In this document: positions 37,980-47,343 of the stretch, one piece after another | How positions within the stretch are numbered: the stretch's first letter is position 1 | How the letters are laid out: every line of letters begins with the position of its first letter | Assembly (NCBI GenBank): GCA_022402565.1 | Contig: JAKRSC010000021.1 | Location: forward strand, 101,275 to 165,274 | Length of the DNA: 64,000 nucleotides | DNA from: Hydrotalea sp. | GTDB taxonomy: Bacteria > Bacteroidota > Bacteroidia > Chitinophagales > Chitinophagaceae | Direction of reading: 5' to 3' | The notes under the pieces: model-generated | Told to the model about the DNA's origin: nothing | The model's input: only the letters and a program-made list of their open reading frames with translations | The model's database searches: none | Program-made: the position numbers and the translations under genes

Positions 37980-38656
37980 AGCTCTTCTTTCATGAAATAA
38001 CCAAAACCTTGCTTTGTATGTATTAATTTAATGTTAGACTGTTTATCAATTTTTGAACGTAAAAAGTTGATGTATACCTCAACTTGATTTGTTCCAGTAT
38101 CGTAATCAATACCCCAAACTTCTTCCAATAAATGAGCTTTTGAAAGTACCCTGCCTTTGGCCCTCATCAAAACTTCTAGAAGTAAAAACTCCTTTGCTGA
38201 TAGCTTAATTAGCTTTCCTGCTCGTCTAACTTCTTTCTTTTCAGAATCTAGTGTTAGGTCTGCAATCTGTAATTCATGAGCAATTGTTTCTTTATGCTGT
38301 AGTCGCCTTTGAAGTGCTTTTATTCTTAGAAGCAACTCTTTAATGTGAAATGGTTTAACCAAATAATCATCCGAACCAGAAGAAAAGGCCTCCTGCTTAT
38401 CTTCCACATCTCCCAAAGCAGTTAGCATAATAATTGGTACACGACTGTCTTTTGACCTGAATGATTTACACAATTCAAACCCATTCTTAAGAGGCAAATT
38501 AATATCCAGCAAAATACATTCGTAAGTATGCCTTTCAAACAATCGCTCTGCCATAGAGCCGTCAAATACTAAATCAACTTCATAGCCTGCATTAACCAAG
38601 CCTTCTTGAACAGTTTTGGCTAACTGAACTTCATCCTCAGCATATAAAATTCGCAT
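37976..38656 (-). CDS. OmpR/PhoB-family response regulator
   Basis: 226 residues. Receiver (YAEDEVQLAK, phospho-Asp in ILLDINLPLKNG near residue 51, MLTALGD, VKPFHIKELL) and winged-helix output domain (LSAKEFLLLEVLM, VEVYINFLRSKIDKQ, HTKQGFGYFMK). It resembles the CusR/QseB-type subgroup. Its DNA-binding class fits the 11-bp direct repeats upstream of the nearby lipoprotein gene. Confidence 0.95.
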   Translation of the reverse strand: MRILYAEDEVQLAKTVQEGLVNAGYEVDLVFDGSMAERLFERHTYECILLDINLPLKNGFELCKSFRSKDSRVPIIMLTALGDVEDKQEAFSSGSDDYLVKPFHIKELLLRIKALQRRLQHKETIAHELQIADLTLDSEKKEVRRAGKLIKLSAKEFLLLEVLMRAKGRVLSKAHLLEEVWGIDYDTGTNQVEVYINFLRSKIDKQSNIKLIHTKQGFGYFMKEEL

Positions 38657-38704
38657 GCACTAATTTAATAATAATAAAATCAAGTATCTTGAAAAAAAAT
38701 CGCC

Positions 38705-39370
38705 ATGAAACGATTATCCGTTTACTTACTTGTTTTTTTAGCAGCTTGTAAATCAAATGAGAAAAGTGAAACTTCAGAATTAAAATCTTATTCATTAGAT
38801 CAACTTACCGGAGTATGGTGGAACATACAAGACAGCTTTGTAAACGGGTTACAATTAGACCCTAATGCTAGTCTCCATTTCCCCAATACTTATAGCGCAA
38901 CAGGTATACAATGGCGGCTATCGAACGACACACTTTTCTTTTTAGAAAGAGGACTCAGAGATACAAGTCTAGAGGAATCATTTTTTGTAATTCATGACAT
39001 TAGACACGACACATTAGAGTTAAAAAGATTGAAAGAAGATAATAGCTTTATTCGGTATACCAAACGCTTAAATATAGACAAAACCGATTCCTTACTTGGC
39101 AGATGGATGGGAGTTGAAGGCAGCTTTGTAGACATCATTCCAAAACAAGATTACTATGTGGTCACATTAGCCTATTGGGATCCTGTACTTCAAACTATGC
39201 AATATGAAAAACATGAGGCTTACGCTTCTGCTGCTGGCATTTCATATAAAAAGAATAAGGTTGAACACAGTATAGCTTTAACAGACGGAAATGGTTCTGG
39301 AATGAAGTGGTTGCAAAATGCGAAGCTTTGTATTAAAATAACCCCTGGAGATGGCTACTGCAAATATTAG
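38705..39370 (+). CDS. Lipoprotein of unknown function
   Basis: 221 residues with lipoprotein signal SVYLLVFLAAC. The mature part is rich in beta strands and charged residues (LTGVWWNIQDSF, LSNDTLFFLERG, LLGRWMGVEGSF), with two similar opening motifs (TGVWW / LGRWMG) that suggest two lipocalin-like subdomains. Family not recognised. Divergent from the response regulator and overlapping the convergent small gene by 4 bp. Confidence 0.65.
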   Translation: MKRLSVYLLVFLAACKSNEKSETSELKSYSLDQLTGVWWNIQDSFVNGLQLDPNASLHFPNTYSATGIQWRLSNDTLFFLERGLRDTSLEESFFVIHDIRHDTLELKRLKEDNSFIRYTKRLNIDKTDSLLGRWMGVEGSFVDIIPKQDYYVVTLAYWDPVLQTMQYEKHEAYASAAGISYKKNKVEHSIALTDGNGSGMKWLQNAKLCIKITPGDGYCKY

Positions 39371-39576
39371 TTGAACTGTTTTTTCTCAGTACTTTCTTCT
39401 TGCTGTGAAAGACCTTGGTTTTGCGACAGAGACTGGTCTAGTAGGTAGTTAGTTGAACAATTATCACCGTCACAACACGGAAGCGCATTGGTAGCACAAA
39501 CCGGACATTGATAATGCCCGTGTACATACACCAGCTGCACAAAATGTCCGCAAAATAAACAGTTCTGTGGTTGCAT
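39367..39576 (-). CDS. Small cysteine-rich (zinc-ribbon-like) protein
   Basis: 69 residues. CLFCGH, then CPVCAT, a typical CxxC...CxxC zinc ribbon spaced about 15 residues, followed by CCDGDNC and a Gln/Ser/Glu-rich tail. Probably a cytoplasmic metal-binding protein. It reads in the same direction as obgE, 42 bp downstream of it, so it may be the last gene of that transcript. Not assigned to a named family. Confidence 0.65.
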   Translation of the reverse strand: MQPQNCLFCGHFVQLVYVHGHYQCPVCATNALPCCDGDNCSTNYLLDQSLSQNQGLSQQEESTEKKQFN

Positions 39577-39618
39577 TTTTATCTATTAGTATTGAATTTA
39601 GTACACAGAATCAAATAA

Positions 39619-40617
39619 CTATTCATTTTCCTTCTGTAGCATTTTCCAAAGCGCATCTTTTAATTCAACCAAGCCAATTTGAGCTACAGATGAAATAAAC
39701 AAATGAGGTACATCTTTTGGCAACTCTTTAGAAATGGCAGCCCTAAGTTCTTCATCCAACATGTCCGACTTACTAACTGCAATCAAAAATTCCTTCTGCA
39801 ACATTTCAGGATTATAAGCTTCCAGTTCGCTTCTTAATATTTCAAATTCTTTGCGATGATCGTTGCTATCGGCAGGAATGAGGAATAGCAAAACTGAGTT
39901 TCTTTCAATATGGCGAAGGAATCGATGACCTAAGCCCTTTCCTTCAGCAGCTCCTTCAATAATACCTGGCAAATCAGCTACACAAAAACTTTTATTATCG
40001 CGATACGCAACCATCCCTAATTGAGGAATTAATGTAGTGAAAGCGTAATTAGCAATTTTAGGTTTAGCCGCAGATATGACAGATAACAAAGTAGATTTTC
40101 CTGCATTAGGAAATCCAACCAATCCTACATCTGCTAATACTTTTAATTCTAAGAACTTCCATCCTTCTACTCCGGGTTCACCAGGTTGTGCATATTGTGG
40201 CACCTGATTGGTTGGTGTTGCGAAATGCTGATTACCCCATCCTCCTCTTCCTCCTTTCATCCAAACAACTTCTTGTCCATCTTCTAAAATTTCAGCTTCT
40301 AACTCACCAGTTTCTTCATCGCGCGCAATGGTTCCAAGTGGCACTTCAATAATTATATCTTCTCCATCTCTACCAGTCTTATTTTGCTTCATTCCCTTTT
40401 CACCATTCTCAGCCAATACATTTTTATAATAACGCAAATGCAGTAAAGTCCAAAGCTGACTATTACCGCGAAGAATAATATGACCTCCTCTTCCACCATC
40501 GCCACCATCTGGCCCTCCCTTAGACGTTAGTTTATCTTGTCGGAAATGCCTAGACCCCGCTCCTCCATGCCCGGAACGACAAAAAATACGGATATAATCA
40601 ATGAAGTTTTTTTCCAT
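39619..40617 (-). CDS. obgE: Obg/CgtA ribosome-assembly GTPase
   Basis: 332 residues. Glycine-rich Obg domain ([33 protein letters not shown], about 1-157), then the G domain: G1 [13 protein letters not shown]2 region [12 protein letters not shown]3 [21 protein letters not shown]4 SKSDML and G5 SSVAQIG. It lacks the C-terminal OCT domain, common in this phylum. Essential GTPase in 50S assembly and stress signalling. Confidence 0.96.
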   Translation of the reverse strand: MEKNFIDYIRIFCRSGHGGAGSRHFRQDKLTSKGGPDGGDGGRGGHIILRGNSQLWTLLHLRYYKNVLAENGEKGMKQNKTGRDGEDIIIEVPLGTIARDEETGELEAEILEDGQEVVWMKGGRGGWGNQHFATPTNQVPQYAQPGEPGVEGWKFLELKVLADVGLVGFPNAGKSTLLSVISAAKPKIANYAFTTLIPQLGMVAYRDNKSFCVADLPGIIEGAAEGKGLGHRFLRHIERNSVLLFLIPADSNDHRKEFEILRSELEAYNPEMLQKEFLIAVSKSDMLDEELRAAISKELPKDVPHLFISSVAQIGLVELKDALWKMLQKENE

Positions 40618-40665
40618 GCTGGTGAATAAAGAACCGTAAAGCTATGTGAATTTGAATAAAGCGGT

Positions 40666-41130
40666 TTATTTAGAAAGAAATAGACGATCTATTTGCTCGT
40701 CAATATGAAGTGCTACAATAGAAGGAATTGGTCGCTGGGCTGCATATAAAACAAGAAATATAATGGCTACCAATAGTACAACCGTCTGTGGCAACATCCA
40801 ATAAGTAACAGCACAAAATGCTAGAACAAATAATAAGCCTGCCCATTTGATATAACTGATTTTTTTGTAGGCATCTAATTTTTCAGGAATCGTATCTAAT
40901 ACACGAACATGTTCCAGTTTGCGTTTAAACCATCCAAAAATACCCCAACCTAGTAAAGTTCCAGTAACAGCTACCCCTGCTTGTAGCTGACGAGCTAAGG
41001 GCATCATGTCATCTGTTATTTCTATTCCTTTTTGTAACCACCAAAGTATCGTCCACACAATCGCCATGCCCCAAAAGCCATAGTTGTGTTGTTGTTGTAA
41101 TTGTTTTAACGAAGGATACAAATAGCGCAT
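40666..41130 (-). CDS. Membrane protein of unknown function next to cytochrome oxidase assembly genes
   Basis: 154 residues with about four hydrophobic helices (19-32, 50-66, 95-111 and 113-131) and charged ends. The start shares one base with the stop of the DUF420 gene upstream, so it is coupled to the oxidase assembly cluster. Family not recognised. Confidence 0.7.
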   Translation of the reverse strand: MRYLYPSLKQLQQQHNYGFWGMAIVWTILWWLQKGIEITDDMMPLARQLQAGVAVTGTLLGWGIFGWFKRKLEHVRVLDTIPEKLDAYKKISYIKWAGLLFVLAFCAVTYWMLPQTVVLLVAIIFLVLYAAQRPIPSIVALHIDEQIDRLFLSK

Positions 41131-41669
41131 TAGTAGTATGGGCTAATCATGATATAAACAATTGGGCCAGTAACTGCAACATACAACCACAAAGGCCACG
41201 TAATTTTTGCGAGTTTTCGGTGTTGAGGCCATTCAGCTGTTAACCCCCTATATGCTGTAAATAAAATGAATGGAAGTATCAATGCCGCAAGGATAATATG
41301 CGTAATTAAAATGAAGTAGTAGAAATATCGAATTGCTCCTTCTCCACCAAATTTTGTATCGCCCGCTAGTAAATGGTGTAAGATATAAGAGAGAAGAAAT
41401 ACAATGGATAAAATTAACGCACCGAACATCATTTTACGATGCAGCTCATACTTTTTACTTTTTACCGCTACTAATGCACCCACCAACAATACAGCAATAA
41501 TGCTATTAATAATTGCATTAGCTAATGCAAAAATATGGATATCAAATCCCATATCAATATCCAGTTTCACTCTGCCTAAAACAACAACAACCACAAATAC
41601 AACCACAGAAAATATTCCTATTAACCAGTTGGCTAAACGATCGTTCTTTTGAATGGAGGGAGGTAACAT
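41130..41669 (-). CDS. DUF420 family membrane protein (cytochrome oxidase assembly)
   Basis: 179 residues with five predicted transmembrane helices. Conserved features: the His in ELHRKMMFGALI, the His pair in YILHHLLAG, ITHIILAALILPF and QHRKLAKITWPLWLYVAVTG. DUF420 proteins include CtaM, which is needed for heme-copper oxidase maturation. The position directly after the Sco gene supports that role. Confidence 0.86.
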   Translation of the reverse strand: MLPPSIQKNDRLANWLIGIFSVVVFVVVVVLGRVKLDIDMGFDIHIFALANAIINSIIAVLLVGALVAVKSKKYELHRKMMFGALILSIVFLLSYILHHLLAGDTKFGGEGAIRYFYYFILITHIILAALILPFILFTAYRGLTAEWPQHRKLAKITWPLWLYVAVTGPIVYIMISPYY

Positions 41670-41711
41670 ATGAAGGATTTTAAGTTAAACAAACCTATTG
41701 TTATAAAGTTG

Positions 41712-42524
41712 TTATCCTGCTTTTTTTAGATTCGATTTAAAGTAAACCACAAAAGCAATGACACAGAATACAATCAGCAACCAAAGCCAGCTTAGATCAA
41801 TGATTCTACTAAACAATGTATTTGGTCGCTTCTTATCTTTTTCAAGCATTAAGATACCAATATCCCGCGCCAATTTTGATACAGCAATTGAATCGAGTCC
41901 ATTATAAAAACCTCGAACAACCATATCTCTATCCAGCAATACAAATCTGTTGGTATGCACAAAGTCGGAATCAACTGGGCTTCCACTGAATTGATCTACT
42001 TTCAACTCTTCAAATGCAAACTTATTAATCTCTTCTTGGTTTCCAGTGAGCAACCACCAGTTGTCGTGGTTAACACCATAGCGATCTGCATAGGATTTAA
42101 TTACTGGAACTGAGTCTCTCTCTGTATCAATAGAGAAGGACATGAATTGTACAATGGAAGTATCTATTTTTTTGCGTAGGTTTCCTCCACGTAAAAATGA
42201 TTGTTGCAACTTACTCATGTTGCGAGTTAATGCTGGACAAATTCCTCTACAGCTTGTAAAGAAGAAATCCATGACTATGATCTTACCTCTTTTATCGTAT
42301 AACTGAACAGTATCTCCTAATTGATTTACCAACTCAATGTTTTTAGTCTGATGCCAAACTGTATCATCTACCAACTTGCCTCTTTCCAGTTTAGTTAATA
42401 CAGTGTCTACAAAATAACGCTTTGGCATATCCACTGCATCTGCGCTGAAACTTTTTACCAATAAGTAACTAATCAGCGGAACAAACAATGCAACTGATAA
42501 TGCTAATAATGCTTTTTTATTCAT
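41712..42524 (-). CDS. SCO1/SenC-family copper chaperone
   Basis: 270 residues, an N-terminal membrane anchor (about 6-22) and a C-terminal helix (about 240-262). The thioredoxin-like domain has the CxxxC copper site in FTSCRGICPALT and the distal His in DFVHTNRFVLLD. Sco proteins load the CuA centre of oxidase subunit II, encoded 5 kb upstream in the same direction. A C-terminal second helix is common in Bacteroidota versions. Confidence 0.92.
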   Translation of the reverse strand: MNKKALLALSVALFVPLISYLLVKSFSADAVDMPKRYFVDTVLTKLERGKLVDDTVWHQTKNIELVNQLGDTVQLYDKRGKIIVMDFFFTSCRGICPALTRNMSKLQQSFLRGGNLRKKIDTSIVQFMSFSIDTERDSVPVIKSYADRYGVNHDNWWLLTGNQEEINKFAFEELKVDQFSGSPVDSDFVHTNRFVLLDRDMVVRGFYNGLDSIAVSKLARDIGILMLEKDKKRPNTLFSRIIDLSWLWLLIVFCVIAFVVYFKSNLKKAG

Positions 42525-42540
42525 AGTATTCTCTACCTAC

Positions 42541-42565
42541 AAAAAACCACCGCCGCAGCGATGGT
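42541..42565 (-). terminator. Weak terminator between oxidase subunit IV and the Sco gene
   Basis: ACCACCGC (42546-42553) and GCGATGGT (42558-42565) pair with one mismatch around loop CGCA; six A on the left form a short U-tract on the minus strand. It may reduce read-through into the assembly genes. Confidence 0.5.
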
Positions 42566-42582
42566 TGTTGTAGTGGGTTTTA

Positions 42583-43023
42583 TTAATGTCCTTTATGATC
42601 GCTGCTTGGTTGAGCATGCTTCTCGCCCGAACTATGCTCCTTCTTTTCCACTTTAATGCTGTTTTGCTCAGCGTGGTGACGATCATATGTATTTCTTAAA
42701 TTCTTATAGGAATTGCCATCCCAAAGGAAAGCAGTAATGAACCAAATGAACAATGCCAAAGGCACAACAATGGTCATAATCATGTTCTTCAATTCATGCT
42801 TTAAGTGCATAAAGTAGGCAACAATATAGAAAGCTTTCGCCATCATTAAGATTAAGATTGAACCCTTTACTGCTGTTACAAGTGTGCTAGGAGGCATACC
42901 AATAATAGCATAACCCAATGCCAATTCAATTAATGTAATCACAGAAAGAATAATGGTAACACGAATTACCTCTTTCGTTCCTCCACCATGGTTCTCTGCC
43001 ATTTGTGCTGCGTTATGTTCCAT
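42583..43023 (-). CDS. Cytochrome c oxidase subunit IV family protein
   Basis: 146 residues with three transmembrane helices (about 20-40, 52-72 and 84-102); YFMHLKHE is the family motif. The tail is rich in His, Lys and Ser (HHAEQNSIKVEKKEHSSGEKH, in part) and probably lies outside the membrane. Encoded 31 bp after the larger subunit III gene. Confidence 0.87.
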   Translation of the reverse strand: MEHNAAQMAENHGGGTKEVIRVTIILSVITLIELALGYAIIGMPPSTLVTAVKGSILILMMAKAFYIVAYFMHLKHELKNMIMTIVVPLALFIWFITAFLWDGNSYKNLRNTYDRHHAEQNSIKVEKKEHSSGEKHAQPSSDHKGH

Positions 43024-43054
43024 TTCTACAGTTTTATTATTTTAAGCAATCAGG

Positions 43055-43735
43055 TTAAACCAAGTAAAACATGGTAAATACAAATACCCAAACTAGATCT
43101 ACGAAGTGCCAATACAAACCAGCCTTCTCAATCATTAAATAGTGACCTCTTTTCTCAAATACGTTATTCAAAGTCATAATCAACATTATAATATTTATGA
43201 TAACGCCAGAGAAAACGTGGAAGCCGTGGAAACCAGTAATGGTGAAGAAGAAGTTAGTAAAGTTTGTAGTAGCTTTTGATCCGTCCATGTTAGGGAAAGG
43301 ATTGCTACCCCACCATGCACCTTCGTGATGCAAGTGCGCCCATTCCCAAGCCTGACAACCTAAGAATGCTGCACCACCAATGATAGTCCAGATCAAATAC
43401 TTTACTACACCTTTTTTATCCATATGGTGACCAGCTTGAACGGCCAATACCATTGTAACAGAACTGATGATAAGAATGAACGTCATTAAACTCACGAACA
43501 ACAATGGGTATCCGCTACCTAATCCAGGGAACGATTGAAACACTTCGTTGGGGTCAGGCCATCCGTTGGTTGAGAAACGAACAGTGCCATACGCAATAAG
43601 AAACGCACCAAATGTAAATGCATCACTCATTAAGAAGTACCACATCATGAGTTTGCCGTACTCAACATTGAAAGGACTTTTCCCGCCGTTCCACCACTTG
43701 GTGTCTGTGCTCATTGCTGTTGCTGTTGTTGCCAT
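43055..43735 (-). CDS. Cytochrome c oxidase subunit III (larger copy)
   Basis: 226 residues from the ATG at 43735 (MATTATAMSTD). Six or so transmembrane helices; the signatures YFLMSDAFTFGAFLIAY, GCQAWEWAHL, FTITGFHGFHVFSG and YWHFVDLVWVFVFTMFYL are diagnostic for subunit III. The second of two adjacent subunit III genes. A TATTTTTG -7-like element is present at 43757-43764, so extra initiation here is possible. Confidence 0.93.
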   Translation of the reverse strand: MATTATAMSTDTKWWNGGKSPFNVEYGKLMMWYFLMSDAFTFGAFLIAYGTVRFSTNGWPDPNEVFQSFPGLGSGYPLLFVSLMTFILIISSVTMVLAVQAGHHMDKKGVVKYLIWTIIGGAAFLGCQAWEWAHLHHEGAWWGSNPFPNMDGSKATTNFTNFFFTITGFHGFHVFSGVIINIIMLIMTLNNVFEKRGHYLMIEKAGLYWHFVDLVWVFVFTMFYLV

Positions 43736-43863
43736 ATGCTTCTTAAAATTTCGGTACAAAAATATTGGCTGGCTCTCAAAAAAAAGGCATTCAGCCTAAG
43801 TTTTTCTTTGAATATTAACGTTTTCAATTTTTTTGCTTAAAAACGCTGATAAACAGTGCTTTA

Positions 43864-44439
43864 CTAATTCACCCAGTGATAAAAAATAAATAGGTAAATC
43901 CATAAAATATCTACAAAGTGCCAGTATATGCTTACCAACTCAATAGGCCTGCTACTATATAGCTTTGTTTTACCTACAAATGCTCTAATAAAGATGACCA
44001 TAATTGCTACAACTCCTCCAAGCACGTGTAAAATGTGGAGAGCTGTTATTACAAAAAGAAAAGATGCTGCAGGATTGCTTGTTGCACCCAATAAACGTAT
44101 ACTTTTTGCTTCTAAATCATAGAATCCAACTATTTGCAATGCCATAAAAAGAAGTCCGAGTATAGCAGTAGCAGTTATTAATATACGATAACGCTGCATT
44201 TCACGGGCTTTGAAGCTTTTCTGAGCCAACCACATGGTTACACTACTAGCAACTATTGCAACGGTTGAATACCAAAAAACTACAGGCAAATCAAATTCCA
44301 ACCAGTTTGTTTGACTCTTTTTAACCAAGTAGGCGCTGGTTAATCCAGCAAACATCATCACAATACTCCCTATTGCAATCCACAGCATAAATTTATGTGG
44401 GTGCAATTTTCTTTCTGGACTGGTTACACTTGTTGTCAT
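43864..44439 (-). CDS. Cytochrome c oxidase subunit III (smaller copy)
   Basis: 191 residues, five transmembrane helices. Ends SIYWHFVDILWIYLFIFYHWVN, the subunit III signature, with LHILHVLGGVVAIMVIF before it. Shorter at the N-terminus than the neighbouring copy. Pairs of subunit III-like genes are usual in Bacteroidota oxidase operons. The start is only 6 bp from the heme o synthase stop. Confidence 0.9.
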   Translation of the reverse strand: MTTSVTSPERKLHPHKFMLWIAIGSIVMMFAGLTSAYLVKKSQTNWLEFDLPVVFWYSTVAIVASSVTMWLAQKSFKAREMQRYRILITATAILGLLFMALQIVGFYDLEAKSIRLLGATSNPAASFLFVITALHILHVLGGVVAIMVIFIRAFVGKTKLYSSRPIELVSIYWHFVDILWIYLFIFYHWVN

Positions 44440-44445
44440 AACTTC

Positions 44446-45354
44446 TTATTTTATTTTACCTGCCAACAATGCCAACAACACAATGGGCAGATATATATAA
44501 CTGCTAAACATAACACGTCGAGCAGCTTTTACGTTCATTTCATTATACAATCGAATAGATTGAATTACCATTCCAATATTGCAGATCAATACGACTACCA
44601 TGCTAATTGGACCTGCTAATCCAAAATAATAGGGCAACATTCCCACAGGAATCATTAATACACTGTACATAATTGACTGTACAGCGGTGAACTTTGTTGG
44701 ACCTAAATCGGCTGGCAACAGTTTAAACCCTGCTTTGCTATAATCTGTATGTGCTACCCAGGCAATAGCCCAAAAGTGAGGGAACTGCCATAAAAATTGG
44801 ATGCCAAATAAAACCCATCCCCCTGCTGAAAAATCATCATTCCCTGCAACCCAACCAATTAAACATGGCAAAGCTCCAGGAATGGCTCCAACCAAAACTG
44901 CTATTGAATTGATTTTTTTTAAAGGCGTATATACAAAAGCATACAAAAACAAGCTCAACGCGGAAAGCATGGCAGAGGAAAAGTTGAAGAAATACCACAT
45001 CATGCCAACACCAACAATGCCAGCCAAAGTTGCAAATGTATAAGCCTCTTGCTGACTCATTCTGCCATCTGCCACCGGACGCTTGCCAGTTCTTTTCATT
45101 AAAGCGTCGGTATCTTTTTCTACAGCCTGATTAATAGCATTGGCACTACCTGTTACTAACATGCCAGCAATAAACAAAGCAATGATCATAGCCCAATCAT
45201 ACACCACTACTTTTGGTGCAAACAAGTATGCCACCACACTCGAAAACACAACTGTAAAACTCAAGGTGAATTTTATGAGTTGAAAGTAATCGCGCACTTT
45301 GGAAGCAGTTCCTAGTGATGCAGATTGATGAATATGTGTGTCTTTGTCTTCCAT
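44446..45354 (-). CDS. ctaB: Protoheme IX farnesyltransferase (heme o synthase)
   Basis: 302 residues, UbiA-type prenyltransferase with about nine helices. The first Asp-rich motif is NAINQAVEKDTDALMKRTGKRP, containing the conserved DxxMxRTxxRP; the second loop is around HTDYSKAGFKLLP. It makes heme o from heme b for the oxidase encoded alongside. The next step, heme A synthase, is not in the window. Confidence 0.95.
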   Translation of the reverse strand: MEDKDTHIHQSASLGTASKVRDYFQLIKFTLSFTVVFSSVVAYLFAPKVVVYDWAMIIALFIAGMLVTGSANAINQAVEKDTDALMKRTGKRPVADGRMSQQEAYTFATLAGIVGVGMMWYFFNFSSAMLSALSLFLYAFVYTPLKKINSIAVLVGAIPGALPCLIGWVAGNDDFSAGGWVLFGIQFLWQFPHFWAIAWVAHTDYSKAGFKLLPADLGPTKFTAVQSIMYSVLMIPVGMLPYYFGLAGPISMVVVLICNIGMVIQSIRLYNEMNVKAARRVMFSSYIYLPIVLLALLAGKIK

Positions 45355-45386
45355 TTTATAATTCCAAGCCTAAAAATCAGCATGGG

Positions 45387-45424
45387 TAAAAAAATGCCCT
45401 GAAGCAAAAGCTGTTTCAGGGCAT
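45387..45424 (-). terminator. Terminator between coxA and ctaB
   Basis: ATGCCCTGAA (45394-45403) and TTCAGGGCAT (45415-45424) form a perfect 10-bp stem; seven A precede it, a U-tract for the leftward transcript. It follows the coxA stop by ~47 bp and should separate ActA-F/CoxBA from the ctaB-coxC-subunit IV part, at least in part. Confidence 0.85.
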
Positions 45425-45470
45425 CGATATCATTCAGCAGCCAATCGAAAAACTGAACTGCCCGTATTAA

Positions 45471-47288
45471 TTAGTGCTTACTTTCATCCGCTCCTACTGG
45501 CTCAGTCTGTGAGATGAACTCACGACCATCCTTACCATAATCGTATGCCCAACGGTGCACTTCAGGAATCTCACCAGGCCAGTTTCCGTGACCAGGATTG
45601 ATTGGCGTAGTCCACTCAAGCGTACTAGCGTTGTAAGGATTTTGCTCTTTTACTTTTCTTCCTTTCCAAATTGAATAGAAGAAGTTAATCAAGAATAAAA
45701 TTTGGGCAGCGAACACAATCATAGCAACAGTACTAATAAATTTATTCAATTCACCAAACTGCTTGAAGCTTTCCCAAATGCTGTAATCGTAATAACGACG
45801 AGGCATACCAGCTAAACCTTCGTAGTGCATTGGCCAGAAGATCAAGTAAGCGCCAGCCAATGTTACCCAGAAGTGGATGTATCCCAAAGTGTTGTTCAAA
45901 TAGCGACCATACATTTTAGGATACCAATGATACACACCTGCAAACATTCCAAACATACTTGCAACACCCATTACAATGTGGAAGTGAGCAATTACGAAAT
46001 AAGTATCGTGCAAGTGAATATCCAATGCTGAGTTACCCAACCAAATACCGGTTAGACCACCAGAGATGAATAAGCTTACAAAACCGATCGCGAACAGCAT
46101 ACCAGGAGTAAAGCGAATATTACCTCTCCAAATGGTAGTTAACCAGTTAAACACTTTAATCGCAGATGGTACCGCAATAAGTAAAGTTAACAGTACGAAA
46201 ATTGAGCCTAGGAAAGGATTCAATCCTGTTACGAACATATGGTGTGCCCATACTAAGAACGCAAGGATAGCAATTGCGAATAATGATCCCACCATTGCAA
46301 TATAACCGAAGATGGGCTTTCTTGAGTTTACTGAAAGAATTTCAGAAACCATACCCATCGCAGGCAACAAGATAATGTATACCTCAGGGTGTCCTAAGAA
46401 CCAGAATAAGTGCTGATACAAGATAGCGCTACCACCTTCATTTGGTAATGCAGTATTAGTTGAAGCTAGGAAGATATCAGACAAATAAAAGCTGGTTCCG
46501 AAGTGACGATCGAAAATCAATAAGATGAAACCTGAGAACAATACAGGGAAAGATAATACTCCCAATACCGCGGTAAAGAACAACGCCCAAATAGTCAATG
46601 GCATTCTGGTCATGCTCATACCCTTGGTTCTCATATTCAAGATAGTAGCGATGTAGTTCAAACCTCCCAATAAACTAGATACTACGAACAGGGCCATTGA
46701 CACCAACCAGAGGTCCATACCGATCTTAGAACCGGGTGACGCATCGCCCAATGCACTCAAAGGAGGATATGCAGTCCAACCACCGCTGAAAGGACCTGTT
46801 TCTACGAAAATAGAAGACAGCATCACAATACTTGCAGTAAAGAAGAACCAATAGCTCAACATATTCATGAAAGGAGATGCCATATCGCGTGCACCTACTT
46901 GCAATGGAATCAAAAAGTTTGCGAAAGTTCCACTCAAACCCGCTGTCAATACAAAGAATACCAAAACGGTTCCGTGAGTTGTTACCAAAGCATAGTATGC
47001 TTCAGCAGAAATTCTTCCACCCTTAGCCCACTTACCAAGGATATCTTCTAACCATGGATAAGTAGCATCTGGATAACCTAACTGAAAACGAAACAGAACC
47101 GACATTAAACCGCCAATCACCGCCCATACCATCCCTGTTATCAGGAACTGCTTAGCGATCATTTTGTGATCTTGGCTGAAAATGTACTTGGTAATGAATG
47201 TTTCGTGGTGGTGGTGCTCATGTCCGTGGTCATGGTCATGATGCGTTTCCACTCCTGAATGCGCATGTAATACTGCTTCGTTCGCCAT
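45471..47288 (-). CDS. coxA: Cytochrome c oxidase subunit I
   Basis: 605 residues, about 12 helices. Heme a ligand His in TTHGTVLVFFV; the CuB His and Tyr in WFLGHPEVYIILLP, including the proton-channel Glu of A1-type oxidases; the CuB His pair in WAHHMFVTGLNP; heme a3/a ligands in HDTYFVIAHFHIVMG. The N-terminus is unusually His-rich (11 His among residues 9-30). It is the catalytic subunit reducing O2 to water. Confidence 0.97.
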   Translation of the reverse strand: MANEAVLHAHSGVETHHDHDHGHEHHHHETFITKYIFSQDHKMIAKQFLITGMVWAVIGGLMSVLFRFQLGYPDATYPWLEDILGKWAKGGRISAEAYYALVTTHGTVLVFFVLTAGLSGTFANFLIPLQVGARDMASPFMNMLSYWFFFTASIVMLSSIFVETGPFSGGWTAYPPLSALGDASPGSKIGMDLWLVSMALFVVSSLLGGLNYIATILNMRTKGMSMTRMPLTIWALFFTAVLGVLSFPVLFSGFILLIFDRHFGTSFYLSDIFLASTNTALPNEGGSAILYQHLFWFLGHPEVYIILLPAMGMVSEILSVNSRKPIFGYIAMVGSLFAIAILAFLVWAHHMFVTGLNPFLGSIFVLLTLLIAVPSAIKVFNWLTTIWRGNIRFTPGMLFAIGFVSLFISGGLTGIWLGNSALDIHLHDTYFVIAHFHIVMGVASMFGMFAGVYHWYPKMYGRYLNNTLGYIHFWVTLAGAYLIFWPMHYEGLAGMPRRYYDYSIWESFKQFGELNKFISTVAMIVFAAQILFLINFFYSIWKGRKVKEQNPYNASTLEWTTPINPGHGNWPGEIPEVHRWAYDYGKDGREFISQTEPVGADESKH

Positions 47289-47343
47289 AATGAGTCTTTG
47301 TTTTTTCCATCACAGTCTGGCAATATAGCCGACTGCATTTATA

